Origin: a virus
IMG/VR virus record: IMGVR_UViG_3300027759_000331
Coordinates: 1-28,683 of that record
Reading direction: 5' to 3' (one strand)
DNA length: 28,683 nucleotides
The position numbers were made by a program, and so were the translations under genes. The notes below the pieces were generated by a model, which saw nothing but the letters and a program-made list of their open reading frames with translations, made no database searches and was not told the DNA's origin. Shown here one piece after another: positions 23,291-28,683 of this stretch; the stretch's first letter is position 1; each line of letters starts with the position of its first letter.

Positions 23291-23450
23291 TTTCTTCTTG
23301 ATTTATTTCAAATTGTTGCACTACACTTCCTGTTAAGTATAGAATTATTCCTACACCGAGAATCTTGTTAGTGTGTACGTAGTCGTATATTAGCCCCATT
23401 GCATAGCCTAAAAATACGATGTACCCTAATGTTAAAATGTACTTGCTCAT
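23274..23450 (-). CDS. Small membrane protein (58 aa)
   Basis: A 58-residue protein beginning MSKYILTLGYIVFLGYAMGL and continuing with KILGVGIILYLTGSVVQQF, two clear membrane helices, and ending in an acidic tail (NQEENEYED). The ATG lies 2 bp after the stop of the HTH protein gene (23453) and has the leader CATTATAATTATG, almost the same as those of the tape measure and tail genes. It overlaps the next gene by 17 bp. Function unknown; it might belong to lysis control or superinfection exclusion, with no direct evidence. Confidence 0.65.
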   Translation of the reverse strand: MSKYILTLGYIVFLGYAMGLIYDYVHTNKILGVGIILYLTGSVVQQFEINQEENEYED

Positions 23451-23452
23451 AA

Positions 23453-23986
23453 TTATAATGTATTTATTTTATTCGTGTTTTCGTAATTTCTAATTTCTTC
23501 TTTCATTTCTACTATCAACAAGTGAGCCGAAGCAGTAGAGATATTAAAGTGTTCAGCTATTCGTCTTGTAGTACAGATACCTTTATCGTAGTACGCCTGA
23601 AAGAAGTATAGTTTTACTCGGTCATTGATTTGACTTCGATACAATTCTATTATGTTCTTTTGCTCGTTGTATTTTAGTTCAAGTAAAATCTTTTCTGCTA
23701 GGTCGGTATCTTCTACCTCTGGAATATAATCACTTTCTACTGAGTTAATCAATTCTTTCTTGCTCTCGCTATTCCAAAGTACCTCCGCTTTTATTGATTC
23801 AAAAAGTAATGCTTTAGCTTCGTACTCTTCGATTATTATTCCTTTGTATTGAAGTGTTCGTAGATAGGCATTGTTTATTACCGTATCAGCATTTAGCTTT
23901 GACTTTAAACGATGTAAGAAGTAGTTAGTGTACCTGTTTACCTCTTTGTAGTTTCGTTGGATGTAGTTGTCAAGTAGTGCTTTCAT
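23453..23986 (-). CDS. Sigma-like / HTH transcription regulator candidate
   Basis: A 177-residue, highly helical protein. The C-terminal region (residues about 138-166), KGICTTRRIAEHFNISTASA followed by HLLIVEMKEEIR, is a helix-turn-helix of the sigma-70 region 4 / LuxR kind. The N-terminal helices (FLHRLKSKLNADT) are not a recognisable sigma region 2. It sits upstream of the terminase, where many phages place a late-gene regulator. The ATG at 23986 is preferred to a GTG at 24028. It may act at the repeat-flanked promoter near 24415 (inference). Confidence 0.55.
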   Translation of the reverse strand: MKALLDNYIQRNYKEVNRYTNYFLHRLKSKLNADTVINNAYLRTLQYKGIIIEEYEAKALLFESIKAEVLWNSESKKELINSVESDYIPEVEDTDLAEKILLELKYNEQKNIIELYRSQINDRVKLYFFQAYYDKGICTTRRIAEHFNISTASAHLLIVEMKEEIRNYENTNKINTL

Positions 23987-24173
23987 ACCATTCAATAAAG
24001 TTCTTGTACCAAATCTTTCTTCTAACACTTGAACAGAAGCATTCTTTGTCTACTTCGTTTGTGATTCGTGTTTTTATAGCCTTGAGCCTATTCAATGTCA
24101 CCTTTGCCGTACGTGTCACTTCGTCAGCATCTCGAAGGCTTTCTATAAATATCAATTCATCTTGTCCAAACAT
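23970..24173 (-). CDS. Hypothetical late protein
   Basis: A 67-residue protein starting MFGQDELIFIESLRDADEVT and ending SVRRKIWYKNFIEWYESTT. It has a Cys pair (ECFCSS) and a C-terminal segment (Rxx.W....FxEWYE) that resembles small proteins next to regulators in Bacteroidota phages. Not named. An upstream ATG at 24209 is possible but would overlap the membrane protein gene by 58 bp. It overlaps the HTH gene by 17 bp. Confidence 0.55.
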   Translation of the reverse strand: MFGQDELIFIESLRDADEVTRTAKVTLNRLKAIKTRITNEVDKECFCSSVRRKIWYKNFIEWYESTT

Positions 24174-24400
24174 ATCTGTAAAATGTAAGCGGTTAAAGAA
24201 ACAAGGCATGAAAGAAAAAAGTCTCCACTAACAAGTAATGAAGACCAAAATGCAACGCATTTAATACAACCTAGATAACTATGTAAATCGTTTGTGAACC
24301 TATTGAATGGTAGAAACGTAAATACATAATTAAAAGCATTTTGTAGTGGCTCAAAATTAGTAAACCACCAAGCAAAAGATACGAGTAAGAGTAAGTCCAT
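24152..24400 (-). CDS. Small membrane protein, first gene of the late operon
   Basis: An 82-residue protein with three hydrophobic stretches (MDLLLLVSFAWWFTNF; LGCIKCVAFWSSLLVSG; FFLSCLVSLTAYILQI) and a Cys-x-x-Cys in the second (GCIKCVAFW). This resembles a small membrane protein family of Bacteroidota phages without a known role. It starts about nine bases after the predicted transcription start of the promoter at 24415-24422, so it has a very short leader. Confidence 0.6.
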   Translation of the reverse strand: MDLLLLVSFAWWFTNFEPLQNAFNYVFTFLPFNRFTNDLHSYLGCIKCVAFWSSLLVSGDFFLSCLVSLTAYILQICLDKMN

Positions 24401-24401
24401 G

Positions 24402-24440
24402 ATTAAATTTTAGTCAAATATACAATTAAATTTTAATCAA
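24402..24440 (-). promoter_or_regulatory. Late promoter candidate with two 16-bp direct repeats
   Basis: The minus-strand -7 box is TATATTTG (24415-24422). No good -33 TTTG is found at the right distance. The repeats ATTAAATTTTAGTCAA (24402-24417) and ATTAAATTTTAATCAA (24425-24440) have one mismatch and a 23-bp period, and flank or overlap the -7 box. This arrangement suggests a promoter that needs or is blocked by a phage regulator. Confidence 0.5.
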
Positions 24441-24447
24441 CCATATT

Positions 24448-24621
24448 TTAATCTCCTTCTTCATTGTATGTTTCAATTATTTGCTCCTTTTCTATTTCTA
24501 ATCTTGATTCTGCATCAGATAGGCATACGTTAAGACAATTAACTAATGTTGGAGCATTTTCTTTACATAAGTCTATTGCCGATATTAACCATATTATGTG
24601 TTCTTGCATTGCTGTTTTCAT
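24448..24621 (-). CDS. Small hypothetical protein (paralogue of the next)
   Basis: A 57-residue protein starting MKTAMQEHIIWLISAIDLCK and ending EIEKEQIIETYNEEGD. The ends match the neighbouring 66-residue protein in pattern (MK.xA.(E/Q)(W/H)..WL ... E.E.EQIID/ETY). A longer frame to 24711 would begin with TTG inside the neighbour and is rejected. The gene starts one base after the stop of that neighbour. Common small early/middle protein family of Bacteroidota phages; function unknown. Confidence 0.6.
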   Translation of the reverse strand: MKTAMQEHIIWLISAIDLCKENAPTLVNCLNVCLSDAESRLEIEKEQIIETYNEEGD

Positions 24622-24622
24622 C

Positions 24623-24823
24623 TTATTCTGATTTAAAGGTATCGTTGTAGTATTGTTCTGCATATACGTGTATATTATCCGAATCTGCATCTCCTTGATA
24701 ATAGGCATCAATTATCTGCTCTCTCTCCATTTCTTTGGCTTGCTGTAATATTGTAGTGTCCCAATTAAGTGGTGCAGAAATAATTACATTTTCTACTAAC
24801 CATTCTACTGCTGTTTGTTTCAT
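24623..24823 (-). CDS. Small hypothetical protein
   Basis: A 66-residue protein: MKQTAVEWLVENVIISAPLN, then QQAKEMEREQIIDAYYQGDA, ending HVYAEQYYNDTFKSE. The start (MKQTAVEWL), the middle (KEMEREQIIDAY) and the end (AEQYYNDTF) are typical of a very common small protein of Bacteroidota phages with unknown function. Its initiation region is duplicated: a 17-bp direct repeat lies just upstream (24823-24839 and 24845-24861). Confidence 0.7.
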   Translation of the reverse strand: MKQTAVEWLVENVIISAPLNWDTTILQQAKEMEREQIIDAYYQGDADSDNIHVYAEQYYNDTFKSE

Positions 24824-24861
24824 AACTTTGAATTATTTAGTGTTTAACTTTGAATTATTTA
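24823..24861. repeat. 17-bp direct repeat at a gene start
   Basis: TAACTTTGAATTATTTA at 24823-24839 and again at 24845-24861 (22-bp period; on the minus strand TAAATAATTCAAAGTTA, followed by TG of the start codon at 24823). It looks like a local duplication of the translation start region. Confidence 0.7.
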
Positions 24862-24902
24862 TTCCTTGTTTTTCCATTCTTTCCATGTGTCGAAGTCTTT
24901 TA

Positions 24903-24983
24903 CTACTTATTTTTACCAATTTTGTAACCTACATAAAACCACAGAGCAAAACCTATATGTGATATAATTAATATCCAAGTCAT
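24903..24983 (-). CDS. Possible 26-residue membrane peptide
   Basis: A tiny frame coding for MTWILIISHIGFALWFYVGY and six more residues (KIGKNK), one hydrophobic helix with a basic end. It begins 14 bp after a weak hairpin/U-tract. In other frames the same stretch ends in VKDFDTWKEWKNKE, which looks like the end of a phage protein but lacks a start codon; a frameshifted or decayed gene is therefore possible. The rest of the gap 24824-25044 holds only the 17-bp repeat and the hairpin. Confidence 0.3.
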   Translation of the reverse strand: MTWILIISHIGFALWFYVGYKIGKNK

Positions 24984-24996
24984 ATTATTTTTATTT

Positions 24997-25019
24997 AAAA
25001 ATACTCTTGACAAGAAGTA
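24997..25019 (-). terminator. Weak terminator after ninG
   Basis: On the minus strand: TACTTCTTG / CAAGAGTA (one bulge, very small loop) followed by UUUUU. It lies 26 bp after the NinG stop and may end the early operon. The stem is poor. Confidence 0.35.
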
Positions 25020-25044
25020 CCTAGTTTGTAAATACTATTTAGTG

Positions 25045-25557
25045 TTATTTTATCTTTTGTTTATATGTTTCTGTTATTTCTTTCAGTTCCTTAATCGTAA
25101 ATTTACGTGTTTTTCTTGCTCGCTCAACAAGTGCTTCGTATTTTTCTTTACCTAGCTTGTTAATTAGATGACCTTGATAATCAATTAAATTACCGCTTAA
25201 GAACGTGTTGCAATGCTCACATTGTAGATGGCAGTTATCTTCGTCAAATCTAACATTCCAATGATTGTTAGCGTTAAAATAATGTCCGCAGTTCTCTTTT
25301 TTTGCTGGCTTTTGGCAACTTATACAAACTTGATTCTTATCTCGCAATCGAATATACTTGTTAAACGTTACCTGCGCTATTTTAATGTAGTCTTGTACAG
25401 TCATCAACTCAGCTTTCTTTTCTGCTTTGCGTTTGTTCCAAGCCTTTTCTTTTTCAATCGCTACCCAGACTTTGACGCATTCGGATTCTTTACAGTATTT
25501 CTCAAGCGTTGAACGTATAGGTGTAAATGGTTGTTTACAATTCTTGCATTTCTTCAT
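25045..25557 (-). CDS. ninG: NinG/Rap-like recombination nuclease
   Basis: A 170-residue zinc-rich protein of the lambda NinG (Rap) family, which acts on recombination intermediates such as D-loops and Holliday junctions. The N-terminus has KKCKNCKQPF and a second Cys pair (YCKESEC). The middle has FNKYIRLRDKNQVCISCQKP, then CGHYF, and the C-terminal core NVRFDEDNCHLQCEHCNTFL SGN (an HNH-like zinc site). The ATG at 25557 is used; a TTG two codons earlier is possible. It overlaps the C5 methyltransferase by 23 bp. Partners in the window are the SSAP and exonuclease. Confidence 0.9.
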   Translation of the reverse strand: MKKCKNCKQPFTPIRSTLEKYCKESECVKVWVAIEKEKAWNKRKAEKKAELMTVQDYIKIAQVTFNKYIRLRDKNQVCISCQKPAKKENCGHYFNANNHWNVRFDEDNCHLQCEHCNTFLSGNLIDYQGHLINKLGKEKYEALVERARKTRKFTIKELKEITETYKQKIK

Positions 25558-26221
25558 AGTCAAATATTGAAATTTGTTTAATATCTTGCTTTTTGATTAT
25601 ACCTAGTGCAGTTTCAAAAATTGTTTTTCCTGCTTCATAGTCAACTAGATTACGAGCCATTTTTTGAACTCTTTGAGTTCCTTTATACTTTCTAAAATCG
25701 TAATCGTGAAATATACACCACTTCGAAATCTCGTCTTTACTTTCCATTATAGAAGATTTTCTTTCGTTTAAATCATTTGGTAAAATAAAATTTGTCCAAT
25801 ATAAATGCCTACCAATTTTTTTACCATGAATTAATGGTTCGTAATATGGAATGACATTTTCAACGCAATACTTACCTTCAAAATAATTCTCTAAAAATAG
25901 TATTTCTTCATATAATTTCAAATCAGGATAAATTGCAGTAGTTGTATTTCTTCTTGCAAATCTCGCACGTGAATGACTTGGACATGGTGGCGAACTCCAA
26001 ATAAAATCAAACTCTTTAAAGTGTTCAAGTAAATATTGGTGCGCATCTGCAACTATTACAATGTCATTCGGAAATCGTTCTTTATACAATCTCACTGCTT
26101 CTGCATCTAATTCAACTGCAGTAACTTCTAAATCAATATTTGCTTCATTTGCTACTTCATCCCATTTATAACGATTACCACCTAGACAAGCGTATAGATT
26201 TAATACTTTAAATTTCTTCAT
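25535..26221 (-). CDS. Orphan C5 cytosine-specific DNA methyltransferase
   Basis: A 228-residue Dcm-like methyltransferase. Motif I is a variant (LNLYACLGGN, residues 7-16), motif II/III AVELDAEAVRLYKERFP, motif IV DFIWSSPPCPSHSRAR with the catalytic Cys80, motif VI KYCVENVIPYY (Glu121). The target-recognition part is short, and the C-terminal motif RNLVDYEAGKTIFETAL ends the domain. It transfers a methyl group to C5 of cytosine in DNA, probably as protection from host restriction. No restriction enzyme partner is nearby. It is joined by ATGA to the coiled-coil gene upstream and by overlap to ninG. Confidence 0.85.
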   Translation of the reverse strand: MKKFKVLNLYACLGGNRYKWDEVANEANIDLEVTAVELDAEAVRLYKERFPNDIVIVADAHQYLLEHFKEFDFIWSSPPCPSHSRARFARRNTTTAIYPDLKLYEEILFLENYFEGKYCVENVIPYYEPLIHGKKIGRHLYWTNFILPNDLNERKSSIMESKDEISKWCIFHDYDFRKYKGTQRVQKMARNLVDYEAGKTIFETALGIIKKQDIKQISIFDYEEMQEL

Positions 26222-26493
26222 ATATCTAAATTTTGTTCTGTTTTGGTTACTTCATATAACTCTTTTTTTAGCTTCATGTTCTCAATGTGCAAAGAATAGT
26301 TTAATCTATACATCTTTTCGTTCTCTTTAGATACGCTTTTTAATACTTCTAACGCACTTTCAAGGTCATCAAGCATAGTTTGTATTCCTTCACGTTGTTT
26401 AACGCTTGTAGAAGCGTGTTTTTGCCTTACAATAAGTTTGTTAATTACCAAGCCGATGTTTATTCTTGCCGTTGTTAGTTTTAATGCGCTCAT
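26218..26493 (-). CDS. Hypothetical coiled-coil protein
   Basis: A 91-residue helical protein with a long heptad pattern (TMLDDLESALEVLKSVSKEN, then YSLHIENMKLKKELYEV). Not recognised; probably an oligomer. It lies between helicase and methyltransferase genes, starting one base after the helicase stop and overlapping the methyltransferase by ATGA, so it might be a helper of either. Confidence 0.6.
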   Translation of the reverse strand: MSALKLTTARINIGLVINKLIVRQKHASTSVKQREGIQTMLDDLESALEVLKSVSKENEKMYRLNYSLHIENMKLKKELYEVTKTEQNLDI

Positions 26494-26494
26494 T

Positions 26495-27397
26495 TTAAAA
26501 AGGTAAATTATTCAAGTTCTTAATTGATTCAGATTGTTTTGTTTCGTCTTTCAATGGATTTTTACCAGCACAACTAAATCCAGTTCCATTTTCTAACTTA
26601 AATAAAATAGGCTCTGTCAAAATTGTAGGCTTTCCTCCTGTCTCTGTCTCCTTAACTTTCTTCATGTGAACCTCTGTATACATCCACATCGTTGAGTGCA
26701 TTGGGTAACGATGAATGACAATGAAATCATCTGCTCTATTTCCCCATTTACCACCGCCCTCAGCATCTGCCATGTTCGGTGCTTGTGGCATACCGTTAAA
26801 CTCTCCATCTTTATGAGTCTTACGTAGTGCTTCTGTTGCTGCGTGTGTACACATATAAATGGATGTGTTCGTCTTTTTGGCAAATAACCTTAGCTTCGTT
26901 GCCATCTCATAGTCAAGTTCGTGAGCATTTGCAAACTTAGGCTTTAAGAATGAGTTGTGTGGGTCTATCATTAATGTATCATAACTACCTAGTACTTGTA
27001 CCTCTTTCATAAAGTCCTCAATAGTCCAAGCCTTTTGAGCATCAATAAAATCAAAATGCGATTCTATAAACACTTTGCAATTATCCAACTGCTTAGGCTT
27101 CATGTCTTTGATTTTGCACCCAGCGTACAATTCGATAAGATTTCTTTTTAATCCATTTACTGAGTTTTCAGCTGAATAAATTAAGTGTTTTAAATTATGC
27201 TTGTGTGCTAACGCTAAAAGATACCACAACACCCAATAAGTCTTACCAACATTTGCGTGACCTAAAACAATGTTAAACGATGCTCGCTTGAATCTTAGGT
27301 TAATATCTAAATCTATCCCAAGACCTAATCCAAGAGGTATTTTATCCTGGCGAGACAACTCAAGAAACTCGTCACTACTTCTGTGGTTAACTATCAT
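26495..27397 (-). CDS. RecA-fold / DnaB-like replicative helicase ATPase
   Basis: A 300-residue P-loop ATPase. Walker A is GHANVGKT (46-53), Walker B TLMIDPHNSF (141-150), then a sensor CTHAATEA (His185) and NMADAEGGGKWGNRADDFIV followed by IHR, which is the DnaB-type 'g...ag.aD.v..l.R' arginine-finger region. No N-terminal DnaB domain, so it is a minimal helicase (RepA/KaiC-like). It probably unwinds phage DNA with host or phage partners. The last residues are NLPF, like the SSB-type tip. The ATG overlaps the stop of the DUF6291-like gene by four bases. Confidence 0.8.
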   Translation of the reverse strand: MIVNHRSSDEFLELSRQDKIPLGLGLGIDLDINLRFKRASFNIVLGHANVGKTYWVLWYLLALAHKHNLKHLIYSAENSVNGLKRNLIELYAGCKIKDMKPKQLDNCKVFIESHFDFIDAQKAWTIEDFMKEVQVLGSYDTLMIDPHNSFLKPKFANAHELDYEMATKLRLFAKKTNTSIYMCTHAATEALRKTHKDGEFNGMPQAPNMADAEGGGKWGNRADDFIVIHRYPMHSTMWMYTEVHMKKVKETETGGKPTILTEPILFKLENGTGFSCAGKNPLKDETKQSESIKNLNNLPF

Positions 27398-27816
27398 TTT
27401 TTTGTTTTTATGTAAAAGCCGTTAATATCAATTTGATTTCCCCATTGGTCGGTGCTAATTACATCTGCTGTGCTATTTATTACATTTACATTATCATTAT
27501 CATTATCAGCTATTTTTGCTATAGCTTGTATGCCTTTGCTATCGTTTGCCATTTTTTGCCATCTTTTCTCTGCTCCAGCCTTACCCGAAATGCTTCTGCT
27601 ATGCTTCACTTCCTCAAACTTGATTAAGTCTCTTTTGAGTTGTATTTCGATTGGTTTCCACGCAGTTAGCACAAGTCTATCTGTAATAATTGGATTCATA
27701 TCATTGACGTATTCCAGCAAGTGATTAAACAAAATACCTTTCTCTTCGTTTGTTAGGTGTTCAATGCTTTTTATGAGGTCAGCATACAGGACAAAAGACT
27801 TTTTGTTTTGTGCCAT
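27394..27816 (-). CDS. DUF6291-like replication-associated protein
   Basis: A 140-residue protein starting MAQNKKSFVLYADLIKSIEH, then GILFNHLLEYVNDMNPIITD and QLKRDLIKFEEVKHSRSISG KAGAEKRW. This matches a phage/prophage family (DUF6291 type) encoded next to a helicase in many Bacteroidota phages and thought to be a replication or helicase-loader-like protein. After residue 95 there is a low-complexity stretch (ADNDNDNVNV) encoded by a 6-bp repeat. Leader GAACTATG. Confidence 0.65.
   Translation of the reverse strand: MAQNKKSFVLYADLIKSIEHLTNEEKGILFNHLLEYVNDMNPIITDRLVLTAWKPIEIQLKRDLIKFEEVKHSRSISGKAGAEKRWQKMANDSKGIQAIAKIADNDNDNVNVINSTADVISTDQWGNQIDINGFYIKTKK
27490..27507. repeat. Hexanucleotide microsatellite inside the DUF6291-like gene
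   Basis: Three exact copies of ATTATC in tandem (27490-27507), giving Asp-Asn repeats in the protein. Copy number changes would keep the frame. Confidence 0.75.
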
Positions 27817-27832
27817 AGTTCATTCTGTTTGT

Positions 27833-28027
27833 TTAATTACTTTTTTTAATCAGTTGTTCGTGTTCTTCAATCGTGCCTAAAAATAAAAGTTCTACTTTAT
27901 CATAAGGTGTAATGTTTTCCAACTTCCAAGCCTTTAATTTTAATTGTTTTTCTGCTTCGTCTTTTGCTGAAAATACATAAAAAATAGGCTTGCCGTTCTT
28001 GTAAATAATTAGTTTGTAACATTCCAT
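27833..28027 (-). CDS. Hypothetical protein
   Basis: A 64-residue protein starting MECYKLIIYKNGKPIFYVFS, then KDEAEKQLKLKAWKLENITP and YDKVELLFLGT. Not recognised; a small beta/alpha fold. The ATG at 28027 is chosen because the longer frame (GTG at 28084) would run through the attenuator structure. It lies 11 bp after the U tract of that structure and thus depends on read-through. Confidence 0.6.
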   Translation of the reverse strand: MECYKLIIYKNGKPIFYVFSAKDEAEKQLKLKAWKLENITPYDKVELLFLGTIEEHEQLIKKSN

Positions 28028-28037
28028 ATTCAAGAGT

Positions 28038-28092
28038 AAAAAAGGGGGTAAAAGTTTGACTTTTACTGCTGGGCAACCCAACACAACCCCCT
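28038..28092 (-). terminator. Complex terminator/attenuator with possible three-way junction
   Basis: On the minus strand, an outer stem AGGGGGT / ACCCCCT (28086-28092 with 28043-28049) encloses two hairpins: TGGG-TTG-CCCA (28070-28080) and GTAAAAGT-CAA-ACTTTTAC (28048-28066, which shares two bases with the outer stem). Six U follow (28038-28043). A simple terminator would need only one of these stems. Confidence 0.6.
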
Positions 28093-28099
28093 CGTTAAT

Positions 28100-28354
28100 T
28101 TAAAATGGCAAATCGTTAACTACTTGCTCAATCGGTGCTGATGGTGCTGATGGCTTCCAAGTATCAATTGATACGTTTACATCTTTTCCGTATTGGTCAG
28201 CTTCCTTTTTATCGTGTACATTCAGCTTAATGTACTTCTTTCCGTTGTACTCAAAGATGTGTTCTTGTGCCAAATCAGTTAAGCATATTGATACTGAACG
28301 TAGGTTGTCGAACTTCTTTTTTCCGTTACCTACAAAGGTCTTTTTTTCTTCCAT
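28100..28354 (-). CDS. Candidate single-stranded DNA-binding protein with DLPF tail
   Basis: An 84-residue protein: TFVGNGKKKFDNLRSVSICL, YNGKKYIKLNVHDKKEADQY, GKDVNVSIDTWKPSA, then a Pro/Ser linker and the C-terminus VVNDLPF. The ending is like the acidic DDIPF/DLPF tip of SSBs, which recruits replication partners. It has five beta strands and a linker but is shorter than a standard OB-fold SSB (about 110 residues). It lies directly downstream of SSAP and exonuclease in the early operon, which supports the call. I do not see the aromatic ssDNA-binding residues clearly. Confidence 0.6.
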   Translation of the reverse strand: MEEKKTFVGNGKKKFDNLRSVSICLTDLAQEHIFEYNGKKYIKLNVHDKKEADQYGKDVNVSIDTWKPSAPSAPIEQVVNDLPF

Positions 28355-28355
28355 T

Positions 28356-28683
28356 TTAATTAAATATTTGTTTTAAACTTAGGTAGTAGTCACGTGCTAC
28401 CTCTACACGTTGTTTTACTTTTTCTATTGCTTTGTTATCTCGTTTGATTATAAATCGTTTTACTCTTAATTCTAAAGGAATATGACTAAAATCATGCAAT
28501 GCCTGTACTGCTTCTCTTACATCTAAATCTTCATCAATTAAATTCAACTTCCAATGCGCTCGTCTTACTTCGTCTTCTACTATTTGATGCGGAGTATTTG
28601 TAAGGCAATAAACTAGTTCAGCTTCTTCATGTCCTGTTAGCATCATGTATGCTTGCATCTGCCAAAAATAGTCTTTATTTTTT
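28356..28683 (-). CDS. YqaJ-like viral recombinase exonuclease, C-terminal part (enters from window edge)
   Basis: The frame is open from base 28683 (KNKDYFWQMQAYMMLTGHEE) and ends at 28356. The segment NKDYFWQMQAYMMLTGHEEA followed by ELVYCLTNTP is the conserved C-terminal half of YqaJ-type exonucleases (Q-x-Q-x-Y motif, then 'a.lvY.l.ntP'). It is the missing end of the gene that starts at 346. An internal ATG at 28658 should not be taken as a start. In this family a few residues (about 8-10) usually lie between the DIK-containing segment seen at base 1 and NKDY, so about 25-30 bp are probably missing at the join. The stop is followed after 1 bp by the candidate SSB. Confidence 0.85.
   Translation of the reverse strand, partial: KNKDYFWQMQAYMMLTGHEEAELVYCLTNTPHQIVEDEVRRAHWKLNLIDEDLDVREAVQALHDFSHIPLELRVKRFIIKRDNKAIEKVKQRVEVARDYYLSLKQIFN

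Noticed and set aside
27490-27507. Phase variation by the hexanucleotide repeat
   Set aside because: A 6-bp unit keeps the reading frame whatever the copy number.
27433-27724. Plus-strand frames over the DUF6291-like gene
   Set aside because: They are hydrophobic low-complexity shadows opposite a well-supported minus-strand gene.
28356-28658. Independent 100-residue gene starting at 28658
   Set aside because: The frame is open through to 28683 and is the conserved end of the exonuclease whose start is at 346.

Overview
The window is a nearly complete genome of a tailed phage (siphovirus type) of a Bacteroidota host, most likely a flavobacterium. The DNA is AT-rich. Genes lack Shine-Dalgarno sites and have A/T-rich leaders. 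The best promoter fits the Bacteroidota -33 TTTG / -7 TAnnTTTG pattern. Most genes overlap or abut (many ATGA or TAATG junctions). I see no integrase, repressor, tRNA or CRISPR, so a strictly lytic phage is the simplest reading. The two ends of the window are the two halves of one gene, a YqaJ-like exonuclease read on the minus strand from 346 to 1 and then from 28683 to 28356. The source is therefore circular or circularly permuted, and a few tens of bases appear to be missing at the join.

All genes but two are on the minus strand, so transcription runs from high to low coordinates. An early operon starts at a consensus promoter (3112-3141) with two 16-bp iterons behind it. It encodes small proteins, a DUF3310-like protein, a DnaA domain IV-like protein, a Rad52-type annealing protein (SSAP) and the exonuclease. 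Across the join it continues with a candidate SSB, an attenuator-like structure, a DUF6291-like protein, a DnaB/RecA-fold helicase, an orphan C5 DNA methyltransferase and NinG (25045). Together these form a replication and recombination module. A separate short unit (3296-4533), bounded by terminators on both sides, holds a DEDD exonuclease with a zinc ribbon and an HNH homing endonuclease.

A late operon starts near 24415 at a TATATTTG box flanked by direct repeats. It encodes a membrane protein, an HTH/sigma-like regulator, a mini HAD phosphatase, both terminase subunits, the tail tip proteins, the tape measure protein and a gp10-like protein. A second late block, from 13461 down, encodes the prohead protease/scaffold, major capsid, tail-tube candidate, portal, connectors, a YadA-like fibre and a lysis cassette (two holin candidates, a possible u-spanin, a GH108 endolysin). 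Hairpin terminators sit after the capsid gene, after the tube gene, after the lysin and after the exonuclease.

The oddest part is a two-gene plus-strand island (13523-14765) encoding tandem paralogues that look like tail assembly chaperones. Read left to right the morphogenesis genes are in nearly the usual siphovirus order (portal, tube, capsid, chaperones, tape measure, tail tip), yet all but the chaperones are transcribed the opposite way. Two membrane or hypothetical genes of 58 codons (1989-2165, 23274-23450) fill gaps in the gene chain. No stretch over 300 bp is without a gene.
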